Of a stretch of DNA of 64,000 nucleotides, positions 47,905 to 58,553 are shown in pieces. Each line of letters opens with the position of its first letter. Positions within the stretch are counted from its first letter, which is position 1. The DNA comes from Shewanella atlantica (lineage in GTDB: Bacteria > Pseudomonadota > Gammaproteobacteria > Enterobacterales > Shewanellaceae). The stretch is taken from NCBI RefSeq assembly GCF_003966265.1, contig NZ_RXNV01000003.1:434001-498000 (forward strand). The letters are read 5' to 3'. The position numbers were made by a program, and so were the translations under genes. The notes under the pieces were generated by a model. The model saw nothing but the letters and a program-made list of their open reading frames with translations, searched no databases and had not been told where the DNA came from.

Positions 47905-48687
47905 ATGCCAAACTTCAATCTACTCCCGCGAGCATGTTCACTGCTATTGTGTCTCATCAGTTACGGCCTTGCCGCCGATGACACGCCTAATACCATCAAG
48001 TTAGCTGCCGAAGACAATTGGGCTCCCTATGCCGAATCTTCCGGGATCGGGCTCTCACACTCGCTAATCAATTCCGCATTCTCTCGTGTTGGTATAGAAG
48101 TCGACAGCATTGTTGTTCCCTATGCTCGCGCCGTTGTTATGGCCAAAAAGGGGATAGTCGACGGCGTTTTTAACTTAGTAAAAGAGAAAAGCACTCAAGA
48201 TCAATTTATCTTCGGCAAACAAGCTCTTTTTTCAGCCACCGCTTCATTTTATCAAAACAAGCAGTCTCCTCTTAACGTGGAAAGCAAATGGCAACTTCCG
48301 CAAAATACCAAAGTCGGCATCATAGACGGCTACGAGTACGGAGATGAATTATCAGAGTTGCCAAACATACAAGTGATAAAATTATCAAATCACAACCAAC
48401 TGATTAACTTGCTGCTATTAAATAGAATAGATACTGCCATCATGTATGATCTGGTTGCCGAGCAGTATATAGAACAGATGCGGGTTTCATCAGAAATCGG
48501 CCCGACATTCGTTAACCATACCGGCCAGGTTTATCTCGCTTTCTCCAAGAAAAACCCAGAGGCTGAACACTTGGCCGAGATGTTGGACACAGGGTTATCA
48601 GCCCTGAAAAATGACGGCAGTTATCAGCAAATTATGACTTCGACCATCGAAACCGCTCATCATTTTAGTGACAAGTTAAAGCCTTAG
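47905..48687 (+). CDS. Periplasmic solute-binding protein family 3 (amino-acid ABC type)
   Basis: 260 aa from the ATG at 47905, preceded by AAAGGA; the frame also extends to 47836 without a ribosome site. The signal peptide ends near residue 24 (SYGLA). The mature domain has IKLAAEDNWAPYAESSGIGLSHSLINSAF and the two-lobed SBP_bac_3 pattern, with VVPYARAVVMAKKGIVDGVFN. No ABC permease or ATPase gene is nearby, so it may be an orphan receptor-type binding protein of the kind abundant in Shewanella. The ligand is unknown. Confidence 0.83.
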   Translation: MPNFNLLPRACSLLLCLISYGLAADDTPNTIKLAAEDNWAPYAESSGIGLSHSLINSAFSRVGIEVDSIVVPYARAVVMAKKGIVDGVFNLVKEKSTQDQFIFGKQALFSATASFYQNKQSPLNVESKWQLPQNTKVGIIDGYEYGDELSELPNIQVIKLSNHNQLINLLLLNRIDTAIMYDLVAEQYIEQMRVSSEIGPTFVNHTGQVYLAFSKKNPEAEHLAEMLDTGLSALKNDGSYQQIMTSTIETAHHFSDKLKP

Positions 48688-48821
48688 CAGAGATCTTCTC
48701 GTCTCTGCCCTCTGAGAGCATACAAATTGAGACAGCTTTACGGTATCAAAGATAGAGGTAGCACCTCTTGGACTTGTCGCTGTGCTAGACTAGCGCTAAT
48801 TTTCCAACACTGTCCTCATAC

Positions 48822-49268
48822 ATGCAAAACTCTAAAGAGATGAATTACAGCTCAACATTTCACTTCCCGGTACAGATCTATTACGAAGACACAGATTTTT
48901 CCGGTGTGGTTTACCACCCAAATTTTCTGAAGTATTTTGAACGGGCAAGAGAGCATGTCATTGGAGCCGAGATTCTATCAGCCTTATGGCAAGAGGATGG
49001 ACTGGGCTTTGCGGTATATCGAAGCGATATGTTGTGCCATGACGGTGTCGAATTTGCCGATATTATCGATGTTCGAACCAGCTTCTACTTCGAAAGCAAA
49101 TACAGAACGGTCTGGAAACAGGAAATTTGGCGTCCCAATGCAAAGAAACCTGCGGTTACCGCTCAAATCGAGATGGTCTGTATGAATAAAGCCCGTCAGC
49201 TTGCCCCCATGTCGGCGGATTTGATTGAGCGACTCAGTCAGTCTTTCAGCTCACCGGCCCTGTCATAG
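48822..49268 (+). CDS. Acyl-CoA thioesterase, 4-hydroxybenzoyl-CoA/YbgC type
   Basis: 148-aa hot-dog fold thioesterase. The active-site motif is YYEDTDFSGVVYHPNFLKYFERARE (catalytic Asp in EDTDFSG). It is not next to tol-pal genes, so it is probably a second paralogue rather than the tol-associated YbgC. An in-frame ATG at 48840 has AAAGAG just upstream and is an alternative start. The true substrate is unknown. Confidence 0.87.
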   Translation: MQNSKEMNYSSTFHFPVQIYYEDTDFSGVVYHPNFLKYFERAREHVIGAEILSALWQEDGLGFAVYRSDMLCHDGVEFADIIDVRTSFYFESKYRTVWKQEIWRPNAKKPAVTAQIEMVCMNKARQLAPMSADLIERLSQSFSSPALS

Positions 49269-49301
49269 ATTAATATGTAAGCGATTAATATTTAAGAGCA
49301 A

Positions 49302-49333
49302 CGGATAAACAAAGCAAACTTATTGTTTATCCG
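49302..49333. terminator. Inverted repeat between thioesterase and EAL genes
   Basis: CGGATAAACAA and TTGTTTATCCG form an 11-bp stem with a 10-nt loop between convergent genes. It lacks a T-run, so a terminator role is only likely. Confidence 0.5.
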
Positions 49334-49335
49334 CT

Positions 49336-50853
49336 TCAATTGCCTCTATCCCCATCGCCTCCAATTCGTGGCAGCCTGCTCTGCTGAAGCTGGCCCCAAC
49401 AGCCTTCTAGCACCTTGGCACTCATCGGCTTTGCGAAGAGATCCCCTTGAATTTTATCGACCCCCATCTTCATCAATGCCAGGTATATCTCCTCGGTTTC
49501 AACCCCCTCAACCGTCACCTTAAAGGCAAGCCCCTTTGCCAATTCAATGCTGCACTTCATGATGTGTAATGCTCGAGAGTCGACTAACAGGTCATCGATA
49601 AACGCCTTATCAATTTTCACCTCATCCACGGGAAAATTTTTCAAATAAGCCAGAGAGGAGTGACCCGTACCGAAGTCATCGATAGCAACGTCAACCCCCA
49701 CCTGTTTCAATTTACTAATCGTTTGAATCGCAGTATCCATGTCGCCCATCAGTGTGCTCTCGGTTATCTCAATGGAAAGCGTACTGGCATCGACCCTGTG
49801 TCGCTGTAACTTAGCCTGAATATCATCACATAGTGTGCCACTGATAAGATCTTGAGTTGAAAGGTTAACTGCAACCTGCATATGTAAGCCCGACTGCCGC
49901 CATTTAGCCTGTTGAGATATCACCTGATCCAACGCCCACTGGCTCACAAGCTTTATCATCCCGGCGCACTCTACAAGCGGAATAAACTCAGCCGGCGACA
50001 ACACGCCGAATTGATGGTGTTCCCAGCGCATTAACGCCTCTACCTGTACACATCGCCCATCAGATATAGTTAGCTTGGGCTGGTAAACCATATACAACTC
50101 CCCCGACGCTAAGGCCTTAGGAAGTCGGTTAATGATACTGAGTTGGCGATGTTGACTGACATCGTCACCCTTCATATAGCCGGCGAAGAAATATTTATCT
50201 TGTTTGGCTTTAATAAGGGCAAGATCCAGCCGTCTCAAGAGCTGACTCACATCGGTATGATGTTGTTTCAAATCAAGATATCCCATCTGAATTTGAACCG
50301 TTATCGGGGTATCATCTATCTCAAAAGGGGCTTGTAACTGGTTACGAATAGCAAGCAGCGTCTCTTCCGTTCGGTCACTGTCAAAATAAAGCAGAAACTC
50401 ATCTTCATTCATGCGAGCCAGAAACGTCACCTCTTCATCGAGAGCGGTGAGACGCTTTGACAGTGACAGGAGCAATTTATCGCCAACTGAGAAGCCAAAC
50501 AGATCATTGACGAATCGAAAGCGATAGATATCGATTAACACTAAGGTTCCCTGTGTTAATGGCATCAGACTCATAAACTTTGATTTCAGTCCTAAACGGT
50601 TAGAAAAACCGGTTAACTTATCTTTATCATTCGGAATCGGAAGGGTAGCAATAAAATATTGTAATGCTTGATAAAGCTGAATGAACTTTGTGGGAACTGT
50701 AGAAACATGTAACTGATGATAGCTGTAAGGCTTTTTTAGATATTGTATTAAATCATGAATAAACTTGGTGTCATCTTTTTTATGCCGGTACCAATAGGTA
50801 GTACCAGCGACACACAGAATAAGGAAAAACCAGATATACCAATCGCTTTCCAC
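49336..50853 (-). CDS. c-di-GMP phosphodiesterase, degenerate GGDEF plus EAL
   Basis: 505 aa with one N-terminal membrane helix (about 5-22). A GGDEF-type domain (about 75-235) reads NEDEF (149-153) in place of the catalytic signature, so it cannot act as a cyclase and may bind GTP as regulator. The EAL domain keeps EAL (272-274), the Asn of VNLST, EITEST, DDFGTGHSSLAYLKNF and EGVETEE, all needed for hydrolysis of c-di-GMP to pGpG. Lies upstream of nothing obvious; the HDOD gene is 66 bp upstream on the same strand and may be co-transcribed. Confidence 0.9.
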   Translation of the reverse strand: MESDWYIWFFLILCVAGTTYWYRHKKDDTKFIHDLIQYLKKPYSYHQLHVSTVPTKFIQLYQALQYFIATLPIPNDKDKLTGFSNRLGLKSKFMSLMPLTQGTLVLIDIYRFRFVNDLFGFSVGDKLLLSLSKRLTALDEEVTFLARMNEDEFLLYFDSDRTEETLLAIRNQLQAPFEIDDTPITVQIQMGYLDLKQHHTDVSQLLRRLDLALIKAKQDKYFFAGYMKGDDVSQHRQLSIINRLPKALASGELYMVYQPKLTISDGRCVQVEALMRWEHHQFGVLSPAEFIPLVECAGMIKLVSQWALDQVISQQAKWRQSGLHMQVAVNLSTQDLISGTLCDDIQAKLQRHRVDASTLSIEITESTLMGDMDTAIQTISKLKQVGVDVAIDDFGTGHSSLAYLKNFPVDEVKIDKAFIDDLLVDSRALHIMKCSIELAKGLAFKVTVEGVETEEIYLALMKMGVDKIQGDLFAKPMSAKVLEGCWGQLQQSRLPRIGGDGDRGN

Positions 50854-50919
50854 GCGAGTCCTTCAACCCCATGTTTATTCATCGATTTAAACTTGAAGAC
50901 TTGCAAGTCCTCTGTTCAC

Positions 50920-51762
50920 CTACTCATAACTCAATTTAATAGAGTGGTATTTATCAAGAAACTCATCACCGGCCAACTCTTCGGCCGAAACCGGCAGCCC
51001 GCGCTTTGCAAATACATCCAACCGCTCTTCGAGCTCTGCGCCAGACCTTAGCTCACCGGTATAAAATGCGGCGGCGCGAACAAAGTCGAGATAGCCGACA
51101 TTATCGGGAAGATAATGAAGATCCGACCATCTTTCGACAACCTCCATCACTTCCGGGGCAAAATCCCAACTTTTTAAGACGGCGCGGCCTATCGGCCCCT
51201 GCATCTTGCGCACCAATGCCCTAAGTTGAACGATACTGGTAAACAACTCAGGCTGAGACTCAGCCTCGGTAAGCACAGGCAAGGCGCCAATATTATGAAC
51301 CAAGCCCGCTAATGTAAGGGTGTCAAAATTAAGTCCGCTGCCCTTATGGGCCTTATTATAGATCTGTAACATGGCGCAGGCCGCCGAAGTCACTTCGATA
51401 GAACAGGTCCAGACTTCATCCATCACCTCCCAAACCATCTCATTGGTAGAGATAAACAGCTGCTCCATAGCCACGGAGGTCGCAATCGCTTTAATCTGAG
51501 TTAATCCGATTCTGGTGACCGCACTGTTGACGTTTTCGGCTTTCACACCACGGCTGTACAAGGCACTATTGGCCACCTTGATCATTCGTGCCGAAATAGC
51601 GGCATCCTGACCTATGATTTCAGCAACTTGTTTGGGGCTCGAATCGGGTCTCGAAACGACCTCCTGAACTCTCATCGCCACCTCGGGTAACGTAGGCAAC
51701 ACTAAGGAATCAGCCTTTAATTTCTTTAAAAGCCCGACCAATAGTTGATGTTCAGTAGACAT
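50920..51762 (-). CDS. HDOD domain protein
   Basis: 280 aa from the ATG at 51762, with GGAG 6 nt upstream; a TTG nine codons earlier was rejected. The HDOD domain spans nearly the whole protein: LPTLPEVAMRVQEVVSRPDSSPKQVAEIIGQDAAISARMIKVANSA is the typical first part. The HD position reads LVHNIG, so the His-Asp pair is broken and no phosphohydrolase activity is expected. HDOD proteins usually act as signalling scaffolds, often linked to c-di-GMP proteins, as the adjacent EAL gene suggests. Confidence 0.9.
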   Translation of the reverse strand: MSTEHQLLVGLLKKLKADSLVLPTLPEVAMRVQEVVSRPDSSPKQVAEIIGQDAAISARMIKVANSALYSRGVKAENVNSAVTRIGLTQIKAIATSVAMEQLFISTNEMVWEVMDEVWTCSIEVTSAACAMLQIYNKAHKGSGLNFDTLTLAGLVHNIGALPVLTEAESQPELFTSIVQLRALVRKMQGPIGRAVLKSWDFAPEVMEVVERWSDLHYLPDNVGYLDFVRAAAFYTGELRSGAELEERLDVFAKRGLPVSAEELAGDEFLDKYHSIKLSYE

Positions 51763-52064
51763 TTGGACTCCACTCTCTTTTTCTTTCAAAAATAATTCGA
51801 CTCAATGAGCTCGATGAGTATATCAGCAGATGAGTTAAGTGTAGGTGTAAAAAGTATTCAGATAGTTAACATCTTGTTTAGATTCTAGCTAACTTTAAGA
51901 TTAATAGGGAGTAAAAATCAAAATTTCATCCCTCTCATTTAGCGAATATTATTTTACCCACTTCTCTATTTGACGTTTTTTGCTCTAAATTTGATAACAG
52001 GCGTGGCATTGAGTAAAATGCCCGCCCGCTTGTTATATCGAATACTGAACAACTGAGAGTAATT
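51763..52064. other. Intergenic region between HDOD gene and trhP
   Basis: About 300 bp between divergent genes; no operator or repeat recognised. Confidence 0.4.
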
Positions 52065-53725
<1,661 letters not shown>

Positions 53726-53735
53726 GAGCTAAATC

Positions 53736-53763
53736 AAACCTATGTCGACAACGACATAGGTTT
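53736..53763. terminator. Hairpin between yfhL and the acyl-CoA dehydrogenase gene
   Basis: AAACCTATGTCG-ACAA-CGACATAGGTTT, a perfect 12-bp stem between convergent genes. The flanking T-runs are short. Confidence 0.7.
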
Positions 53764-53800
53764 CCAGTTTAAAAATATAACCTGTTTTTTGACGATGCTA

Positions 53801-55603
53801 TTACGGTTTCATCTCATATTGATCTTTCATGGTATAGACGTAATTCTCCCAGACTCGGGTATTACGTGCTTCATCGACGGTCGGACGCTTAATCATTCGA
53901 TTACATATCATCTGTTGAACACAAGTAGCGCTGCCTTTTTGACTCAGTTGCAGCGCAAACTTTGAAAAGTCACGCACCATAAAATCGAAGATCTGCTCAA
54001 TAAGATCATCCTCAATCCATTTTATCTTCGCATTCTCTAAAATAAGTTGACCATAAACCACAAGCGTGAAGAGCTCGCCCAAGATCAGCAGAAAATCGAA
54101 ATCTTTGCTCTGCTCTTTACTCGGTTTAGCTGCCATCAGCAGTATTTTTAATAAGCGGATCTGCTTTTTAAAGATATTGACGTTAGGCAGGTCGACGCCA
54201 TTATAGACTTTACGATAATCATGAAACCGGGTCTTACCCAGCCCCTTAGTCGCTCCCTGATTAAACAAAAATGCATCATTGACCGGCTCATCCATCGTCG
54301 GAGTCTCAGGGTATGCGGCGGGCTTAAAGAAATAATTTGCCATAAATTTCAAGATGAGTGCCATATTGACGTGAACCGTCCCCTCAAGCTTTGGCAATGC
54401 CCGGATATCTCTCACCGCCATCTCGAAGTACATGTTCTTCTCAAACCCTTTGGCGGCCATGACATCCCAAAGCTCGTTTATCACCTCCTCCCCTTGCGTG
54501 GTTACTTTCATCTTAACCATAGGGGTGAATAACAGATAACGGCGGTCATCTTGATCTGCGCATCGCATGTAATCAACACCCCGCTGAGCAAACAGTTTCA
54601 TGGCACTCAAACGGGCGTAGGAGTCGATAAACAACTGCTTAATATGGACAAAATCGGTAACATAATGATCGAACAGTCGTCTGTGAGATGCGTGATTTAT
54701 CGCTTCGAAATAAGCATGTGAACAGATACCGATTGAAGCCCAGCCCAGATTGAACTTGCCCACATTGACGGTATTTAGCGCCATATCCCATGCGTCACGA
54801 CCCGTAGCTAAGATATCAGCTTTAGCGACCGGATAATTATTGAGACGATATTCGGCGACATAGTTTTGCGAGTTAACGACATTTTGCACTAACTCGTAAT
54901 TTGGATGCTGAGAGTCGGCGACGAAGAAAACGTACTCATCGGTATCAGTGAGCTTGCCAAAGGTTGACACCAATGCCGCTTTATTGCCGTTACCGATATA
55001 ATATTTACTGCCGCTGGCCAGGTAGGAGCCGTCATCTTGTCGGGTAAGACACATGTCTGTGGAGTAAATATCGGCGCCGTGTTCTTTTTCAGACAGGCCA
55101 AACGCGAAGATCCCCCCCTCTTTTAACAATTGCGCCGCATGCTGCTTTACCGCTTCATTATTACTGATCCAGATAGGCCCTAAACCGAGTATTGAAACCT
55201 GCCAGGTGTACCAATGAGCCAAGCCATAAAAGCCTAATACTTCGTTGAGCGCACAGTTACGAAAGGTGTCCCAACGGTCCCCTTCGACTCCGTAGGCTTC
55301 TGGGGTCAGAAATGTGGCAAACAGCTGCTCTTTCTTCTCGAACTCGAGAAAGTCGGCATACCAAGTTCGCTCATGATCATCGGCCTTGAGTTTAGCCTTC
55401 CCCCTATTCTCAAAAAACGCAATTGTCTTTTTAATCAAGGCTTTTGAACGAGCATCGAGGTGATCATAACTTTCAAGCTTTGGATTCAGGATAACGGTTC
55501 GTCTATCCCCATTGCCGTTAAAAACAGGAACCGGAGGTGTGGAAGAGGAGTTTGATTCTGCCTTACTGGCCTGACTGTTATTAATCGGTTCAGCCTGTTT
55601 CAT
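53801..55603 (-). CDS. Acyl-CoA dehydrogenase/oxidase family flavoprotein
   Basis: 600-aa FAD enzyme, longer than the usual 380-aa bacterial enzymes and closer to peroxisomal acyl-CoA oxidase organisation. A Ser/Asn-rich N-terminus (about 1-30) is followed by the helical N-domain. The beta-domain signature is FAFGLSEKEHGADIYSTDMCL and YYIGNGNKAALVS. The C-terminal helical domain is split by an extra region. Cytoplasmic. It would oxidise acyl-CoA to trans-enoyl-CoA. The HypX-like gene, with an enoyl-CoA-hydratase domain, lies 290 bp upstream on the same strand, a suggestive pairing. The electron acceptor is unknown. Confidence 0.85.
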   Translation of the reverse strand: MKQAEPINNSQASKAESNSSSTPPVPVFNGNGDRRTVILNPKLESYDHLDARSKALIKKTIAFFENRGKAKLKADDHERTWYADFLEFEKKEQLFATFLTPEAYGVEGDRWDTFRNCALNEVLGFYGLAHWYTWQVSILGLGPIWISNNEAVKQHAAQLLKEGGIFAFGLSEKEHGADIYSTDMCLTRQDDGSYLASGSKYYIGNGNKAALVSTFGKLTDTDEYVFFVADSQHPNYELVQNVVNSQNYVAEYRLNNYPVAKADILATGRDAWDMALNTVNVGKFNLGWASIGICSHAYFEAINHASHRRLFDHYVTDFVHIKQLFIDSYARLSAMKLFAQRGVDYMRCADQDDRRYLLFTPMVKMKVTTQGEEVINELWDVMAAKGFEKNMYFEMAVRDIRALPKLEGTVHVNMALILKFMANYFFKPAAYPETPTMDEPVNDAFLFNQGATKGLGKTRFHDYRKVYNGVDLPNVNIFKKQIRLLKILLMAAKPSKEQSKDFDFLLILGELFTLVVYGQLILENAKIKWIEDDLIEQIFDFMVRDFSKFALQLSQKGSATCVQQMICNRMIKRPTVDEARNTRVWENYVYTMKDQYEMKP

Positions 55604-55893
55604 ATAACGTGCTCTCAGTTGTTTTTATCTGTTTGATAACCCTTGACAGAAATCACTCATGTCACCAATGACCACAGGATAGTGTTCTCCAGAAAGTGGA
55701 GCTGTGGGGTTAATCATCGCCCCCGAAAGTGCAACAACAGAAACAACAACCCAACATGGCCTTAACAACACATCGTACCACCTAGCCTCTTTCGGCCAAG
55801 GAAGATAGCCCGGAACTGTGAGGCATATTGTCTTAAACCCATTTTAAGCTAACCACAGCAGCGAATAGGAACCGCCCCTTGATCCTATCGGTA
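55604..55893. other. Gap between acyl-CoA dehydrogenase and HypX-like genes
   Basis: 290 bp. It contains a weak GGTAT...ATACC inverted pair near 55890-55906, and no gene. Confidence 0.4.
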
Positions 55894-57660
55894 TTAAACT
55901 GATACCAAGCTTGCCTTTATTTCCCGCTTGCCACAGTCATATTTAAGGTGAGCGGGCGTCCTTCCACAGCTGATTTTATAGACAAAATTATAGCGCTTGG
56001 TGTGGTATTGTGAGCCTTCTCCCCAAAAACATAACTCCATCTGTTGCAACTCCTCTTGGCGGTACGATGCCAGCGACTTCTCTGCTTCGTCCCTGTCACG
56101 CCTTTGGCACTTATTTGTCAGCAGTTGCTCAAATTGATAGTCGGCAGCAATATCGGTGACATGCTTGTTGAGTTCAAACTGGTAGGCAGTTAAATCTTCT
56201 GGAAAAATAGCATCGATAAAACCGATATTCGCGGCGGCCTGAGCCCCCAAAGGTAAACAGGATTCAGTTAACTCTGCCGCCTTCTCCACACCGACTCTGC
56301 TGGGAAGTGTGTAGGTCCAATATTCGGAGCCATATAACCCCATCCCTTTGTAATGTGGATTAAGCACCACGCCGTCGCGGGCATAAATATAATCGCAGGC
56401 TAAGGCCATCATAGCGCCACCGGCACCGGCATTATTTCGAACCGCTGCGACGGTGATCTTGTTACGTGTTTCCAATATGGCTTTAATGAGATCATCTATG
56501 GCATTGATATTAAGCCAGGATGACTCGGCTTGATCTTCTGACGCCTCAATATGGTTGAGGTGAATACCATTCGAAAAGAAGTCATCCCCTCCCATCAGCA
56601 CTAAGACCTGGGTATCCCTTGCCAGTGCCGCTTTATAGGCCTTGAGTAGGCGATAACATTGCTCGGTTCCCATAGCCCCATTGTGAAAATTGAAATACAG
56701 ATAGCCGACGCTTTCCGACTCACTATAAGTTATCTCTGAGAAGGTATCTGTCTTATGAACGGGTAAAACCTTCAGGCTTAACTCTGGGGTAGCTTCGATA
56801 GCCTTACCCAGCACCCAAGTCGCGGGTAATTTAATAAATGATTGAGCCTCGCTCTTTTGTCGTTTCAAGTGGCTGATCCACACAGCCCCGTCGATTGTTG
56901 CAACGCAGATAGCACCATCACGTCGAGCTAAGATCTGTTTAGGTTTATCCCCTTTCAGCACTCCTTCACTATGAGCACCGTAAAGATAAACCGGCAGGCC
57001 ACAAAACTCATCCAACACGCCAGGAAAACTATCTGCGGCGCGAATTTTATCCAGAACGGTTTGAGTGCAGTCTTCGGCCCAGTCGACCGCCCGTCCGGAT
57101 TGTTTGAGCAGTGGTCGAAGCTTCCCTTTTACATCGGCTCGAGAATAATCTAAAGCTTGTGGCTTAAACCTCATACTTAGCGGGTTTACCTGGAGAGCAT
57201 CCGTTCGCAGTTTAAAAAGGTCGATTATCTCATCAACTAAATGAGCAGCCATCTTAGTCACTTCCTGACGATAGAGGCTCGCTTTGGAAGCTGCGCGCAT
57301 CGGGAAATTCCCCGTCGACCAGATATCTCCGGCGTCCATTTCGCTATCGGCTTGTAATGCGGTCACCCCCCACTCACTTTCACGATTTAAAATAGCCCAA
57401 TCAAGCGATGAGGGACCACGATCGCCCGTGATCCCCGGATGAATGATGATACAAAGATGCTTATTCCAGATATCGTCTGCGATCCGCTGCTTCAGAAACG
57501 GGCAGAGAATGATATCCGGACAAAATTCGCTAACAGTGTCACGAACTTCGTCATCGCAACCGGCAAATATCACTCTCACGTCATGACTCTGCAGCCTGAG
57601 CTGCTCAAATACACGTTGTGTTAATCCATTAAATGCCGTTACCAATAACAAGACACGCAT
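55894..57660 (-). CDS. hypX: HypX/HoxX-like protein (formyltransferase plus enoyl-CoA hydratase domains)
   Basis: 588-aa two-domain protein. The N-terminal formyl-tetrahydrofolate-binding domain (about 1-270) has IIIHPGITGDRGPSSLDWAI and DAGDIWSTGNF. The C-terminal crotonase-fold domain (about 315-560) has VLMGGDDFFSNGIHLNHIE and NNAGAGGAMMALACDYIYAR. This architecture is that of HypX/HoxX, which makes CO from formyl-tetrahydrofolate for O2-tolerant NiFe hydrogenases. No hydrogenase or other hyp gene is in the window, so the role here is open. The neighbour is an acyl-CoA dehydrogenase gene. Confidence 0.82.
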   Translation of the reverse strand: MRVLLLVTAFNGLTQRVFEQLRLQSHDVRVIFAGCDDEVRDTVSEFCPDIILCPFLKQRIADDIWNKHLCIIIHPGITGDRGPSSLDWAILNRESEWGVTALQADSEMDAGDIWSTGNFPMRAASKASLYRQEVTKMAAHLVDEIIDLFKLRTDALQVNPLSMRFKPQALDYSRADVKGKLRPLLKQSGRAVDWAEDCTQTVLDKIRAADSFPGVLDEFCGLPVYLYGAHSEGVLKGDKPKQILARRDGAICVATIDGAVWISHLKRQKSEAQSFIKLPATWVLGKAIEATPELSLKVLPVHKTDTFSEITYSESESVGYLYFNFHNGAMGTEQCYRLLKAYKAALARDTQVLVLMGGDDFFSNGIHLNHIEASEDQAESSWLNINAIDDLIKAILETRNKITVAAVRNNAGAGGAMMALACDYIYARDGVVLNPHYKGMGLYGSEYWTYTLPSRVGVEKAAELTESCLPLGAQAAANIGFIDAIFPEDLTAYQFELNKHVTDIAADYQFEQLLTNKCQRRDRDEAEKSLASYRQEELQQMELCFWGEGSQYHTKRYNFVYKISCGRTPAHLKYDCGKREIKASLVSV

Positions 57661-57827
57661 AAAGTTTCCTATTTAAACCAATCGATTTCATTCCCAACTT
57701 TGAGAATGAAAATAATCAAAGAAGATAAAATGATTCAGTAGCAGAGGTACAAAGCCTCACTCCAGAATGAAATGTCGGGATGAAATCGATGTCGGCGCTA
57801 AGAGCCGCTAGAATTTGAGATAATAAA

Positions 57828-57849
57828 AACGGAACCCTAGGGTTCCGTT
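57828..57849 (-). terminator. Terminator of ubiT
   Basis: AACGGAACCCTAGGGTTCCGTT is a perfect 22-bp palindrome, followed on the minus strand by TTTATTA, about 17 bp after the ubiT stop. Confidence 0.8.
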
Positions 57850-57866
57850 GTTTTTGCTGACAAGCC

Positions 57867-58379
57867 TTAAGCCGCTTCAGGGTTGGCCTTGAGCTGTAAC
57901 TGCTGAATAAGCTGCGCCAGCTTCTCGATGCTGTGCCTTATCGGAGACGGCATGGTATCGAATTCGATACTGAGCAGCAGGTTTTTGATCTCAAGCCCCA
58001 GCTCGGTGTCACCTTCGATAGATAGCTTACGCTGGAAAAACAGGGTATCGGGATCTTCTTTGCCCGCAGCGATCAATAGCAACTCTTTAGATTGACCGGT
58101 AAATGTCACTTCGGCTTTGGTTGGTTGACGAACCTGCCAACGGCCATCGAAGCTGACTTCAAACTCGAGCCCCATATCTTCAACCTGTATGGCAACCCAA
58201 TTACCCTGAAGAAAATCAAGTTCTTCATCTTCTGCTTGCTGTGCAAGTAATAAGCCGAGTAAACGTTCCAGCAGATCCGCCTTTACTCTAAAAGGCACTA
58301 AGGCCAATGGTCTGCGAACTAGCTTGGGACCCAGCTCTAACAGCTGATTGGCTACATTACCCAGAAGTGGTTTTTGCAT
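57867..58379 (-). CDS. ubiT: Ubiquinone anaerobic biosynthesis accessory factor UbiT (SCP2 domain)
   Basis: 170 aa from the ATG at 58379; a TTG 18 bases upstream opens the frame but lacks family similarity. The SCP2-type lipid-binding domain covers most of the protein, with VRRPLALVPFRVKADLLERLL near the N-terminus and TLFFQRKLSIEGDTELGLEIKNLL near the C-terminus, the YhbT/UbiT signature. It provides a lipid-carrying partner for UbiU-UbiV. Divergent from ubiUV, as yhbT is from yhbUV in E. coli. Confidence 0.92.
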   Translation of the reverse strand: MQKPLLGNVANQLLELGPKLVRRPLALVPFRVKADLLERLLGLLLAQQAEDEELDFLQGNWVAIQVEDMGLEFEVSFDGRWQVRQPTKAEVTFTGQSKELLLIAAGKEDPDTLFFQRKLSIEGDTELGLEIKNLLLSIEFDTMPSPIRHSIEKLAQLIQQLQLKANPEAA

Positions 58380-58474
58380 ATCAATCTCGCTCCTCAATAT
58401 AGGAAGTCATCGCTCTACCTACAACAGGAGAGTAAAAAAGAAAATAATTTTACCCAAATTTTATGATCGCAAAC

Positions 58475-58488
58475 ATGTTTTATATCAA
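58475..58488 (+). promoter_or_regulatory. FNR-like half-perfect site upstream of ubiUV
   Basis: ATGTTTTATATCAA has a perfect ATCAA half and a weak second half against TTGAT-N4-ATCAA. It lies 66 bp upstream of the ubiU start, between divergent ubiT and ubiUV. Oxygen control of these genes would make sense, but the match is marginal. Confidence 0.3.
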
Positions 58489-58553
58489 GTATTCGATATC
58501 CATTCCCTTTTAAAATCCATTTTCTTATTTTGGGAGTATTTCGGAGCACGAAT

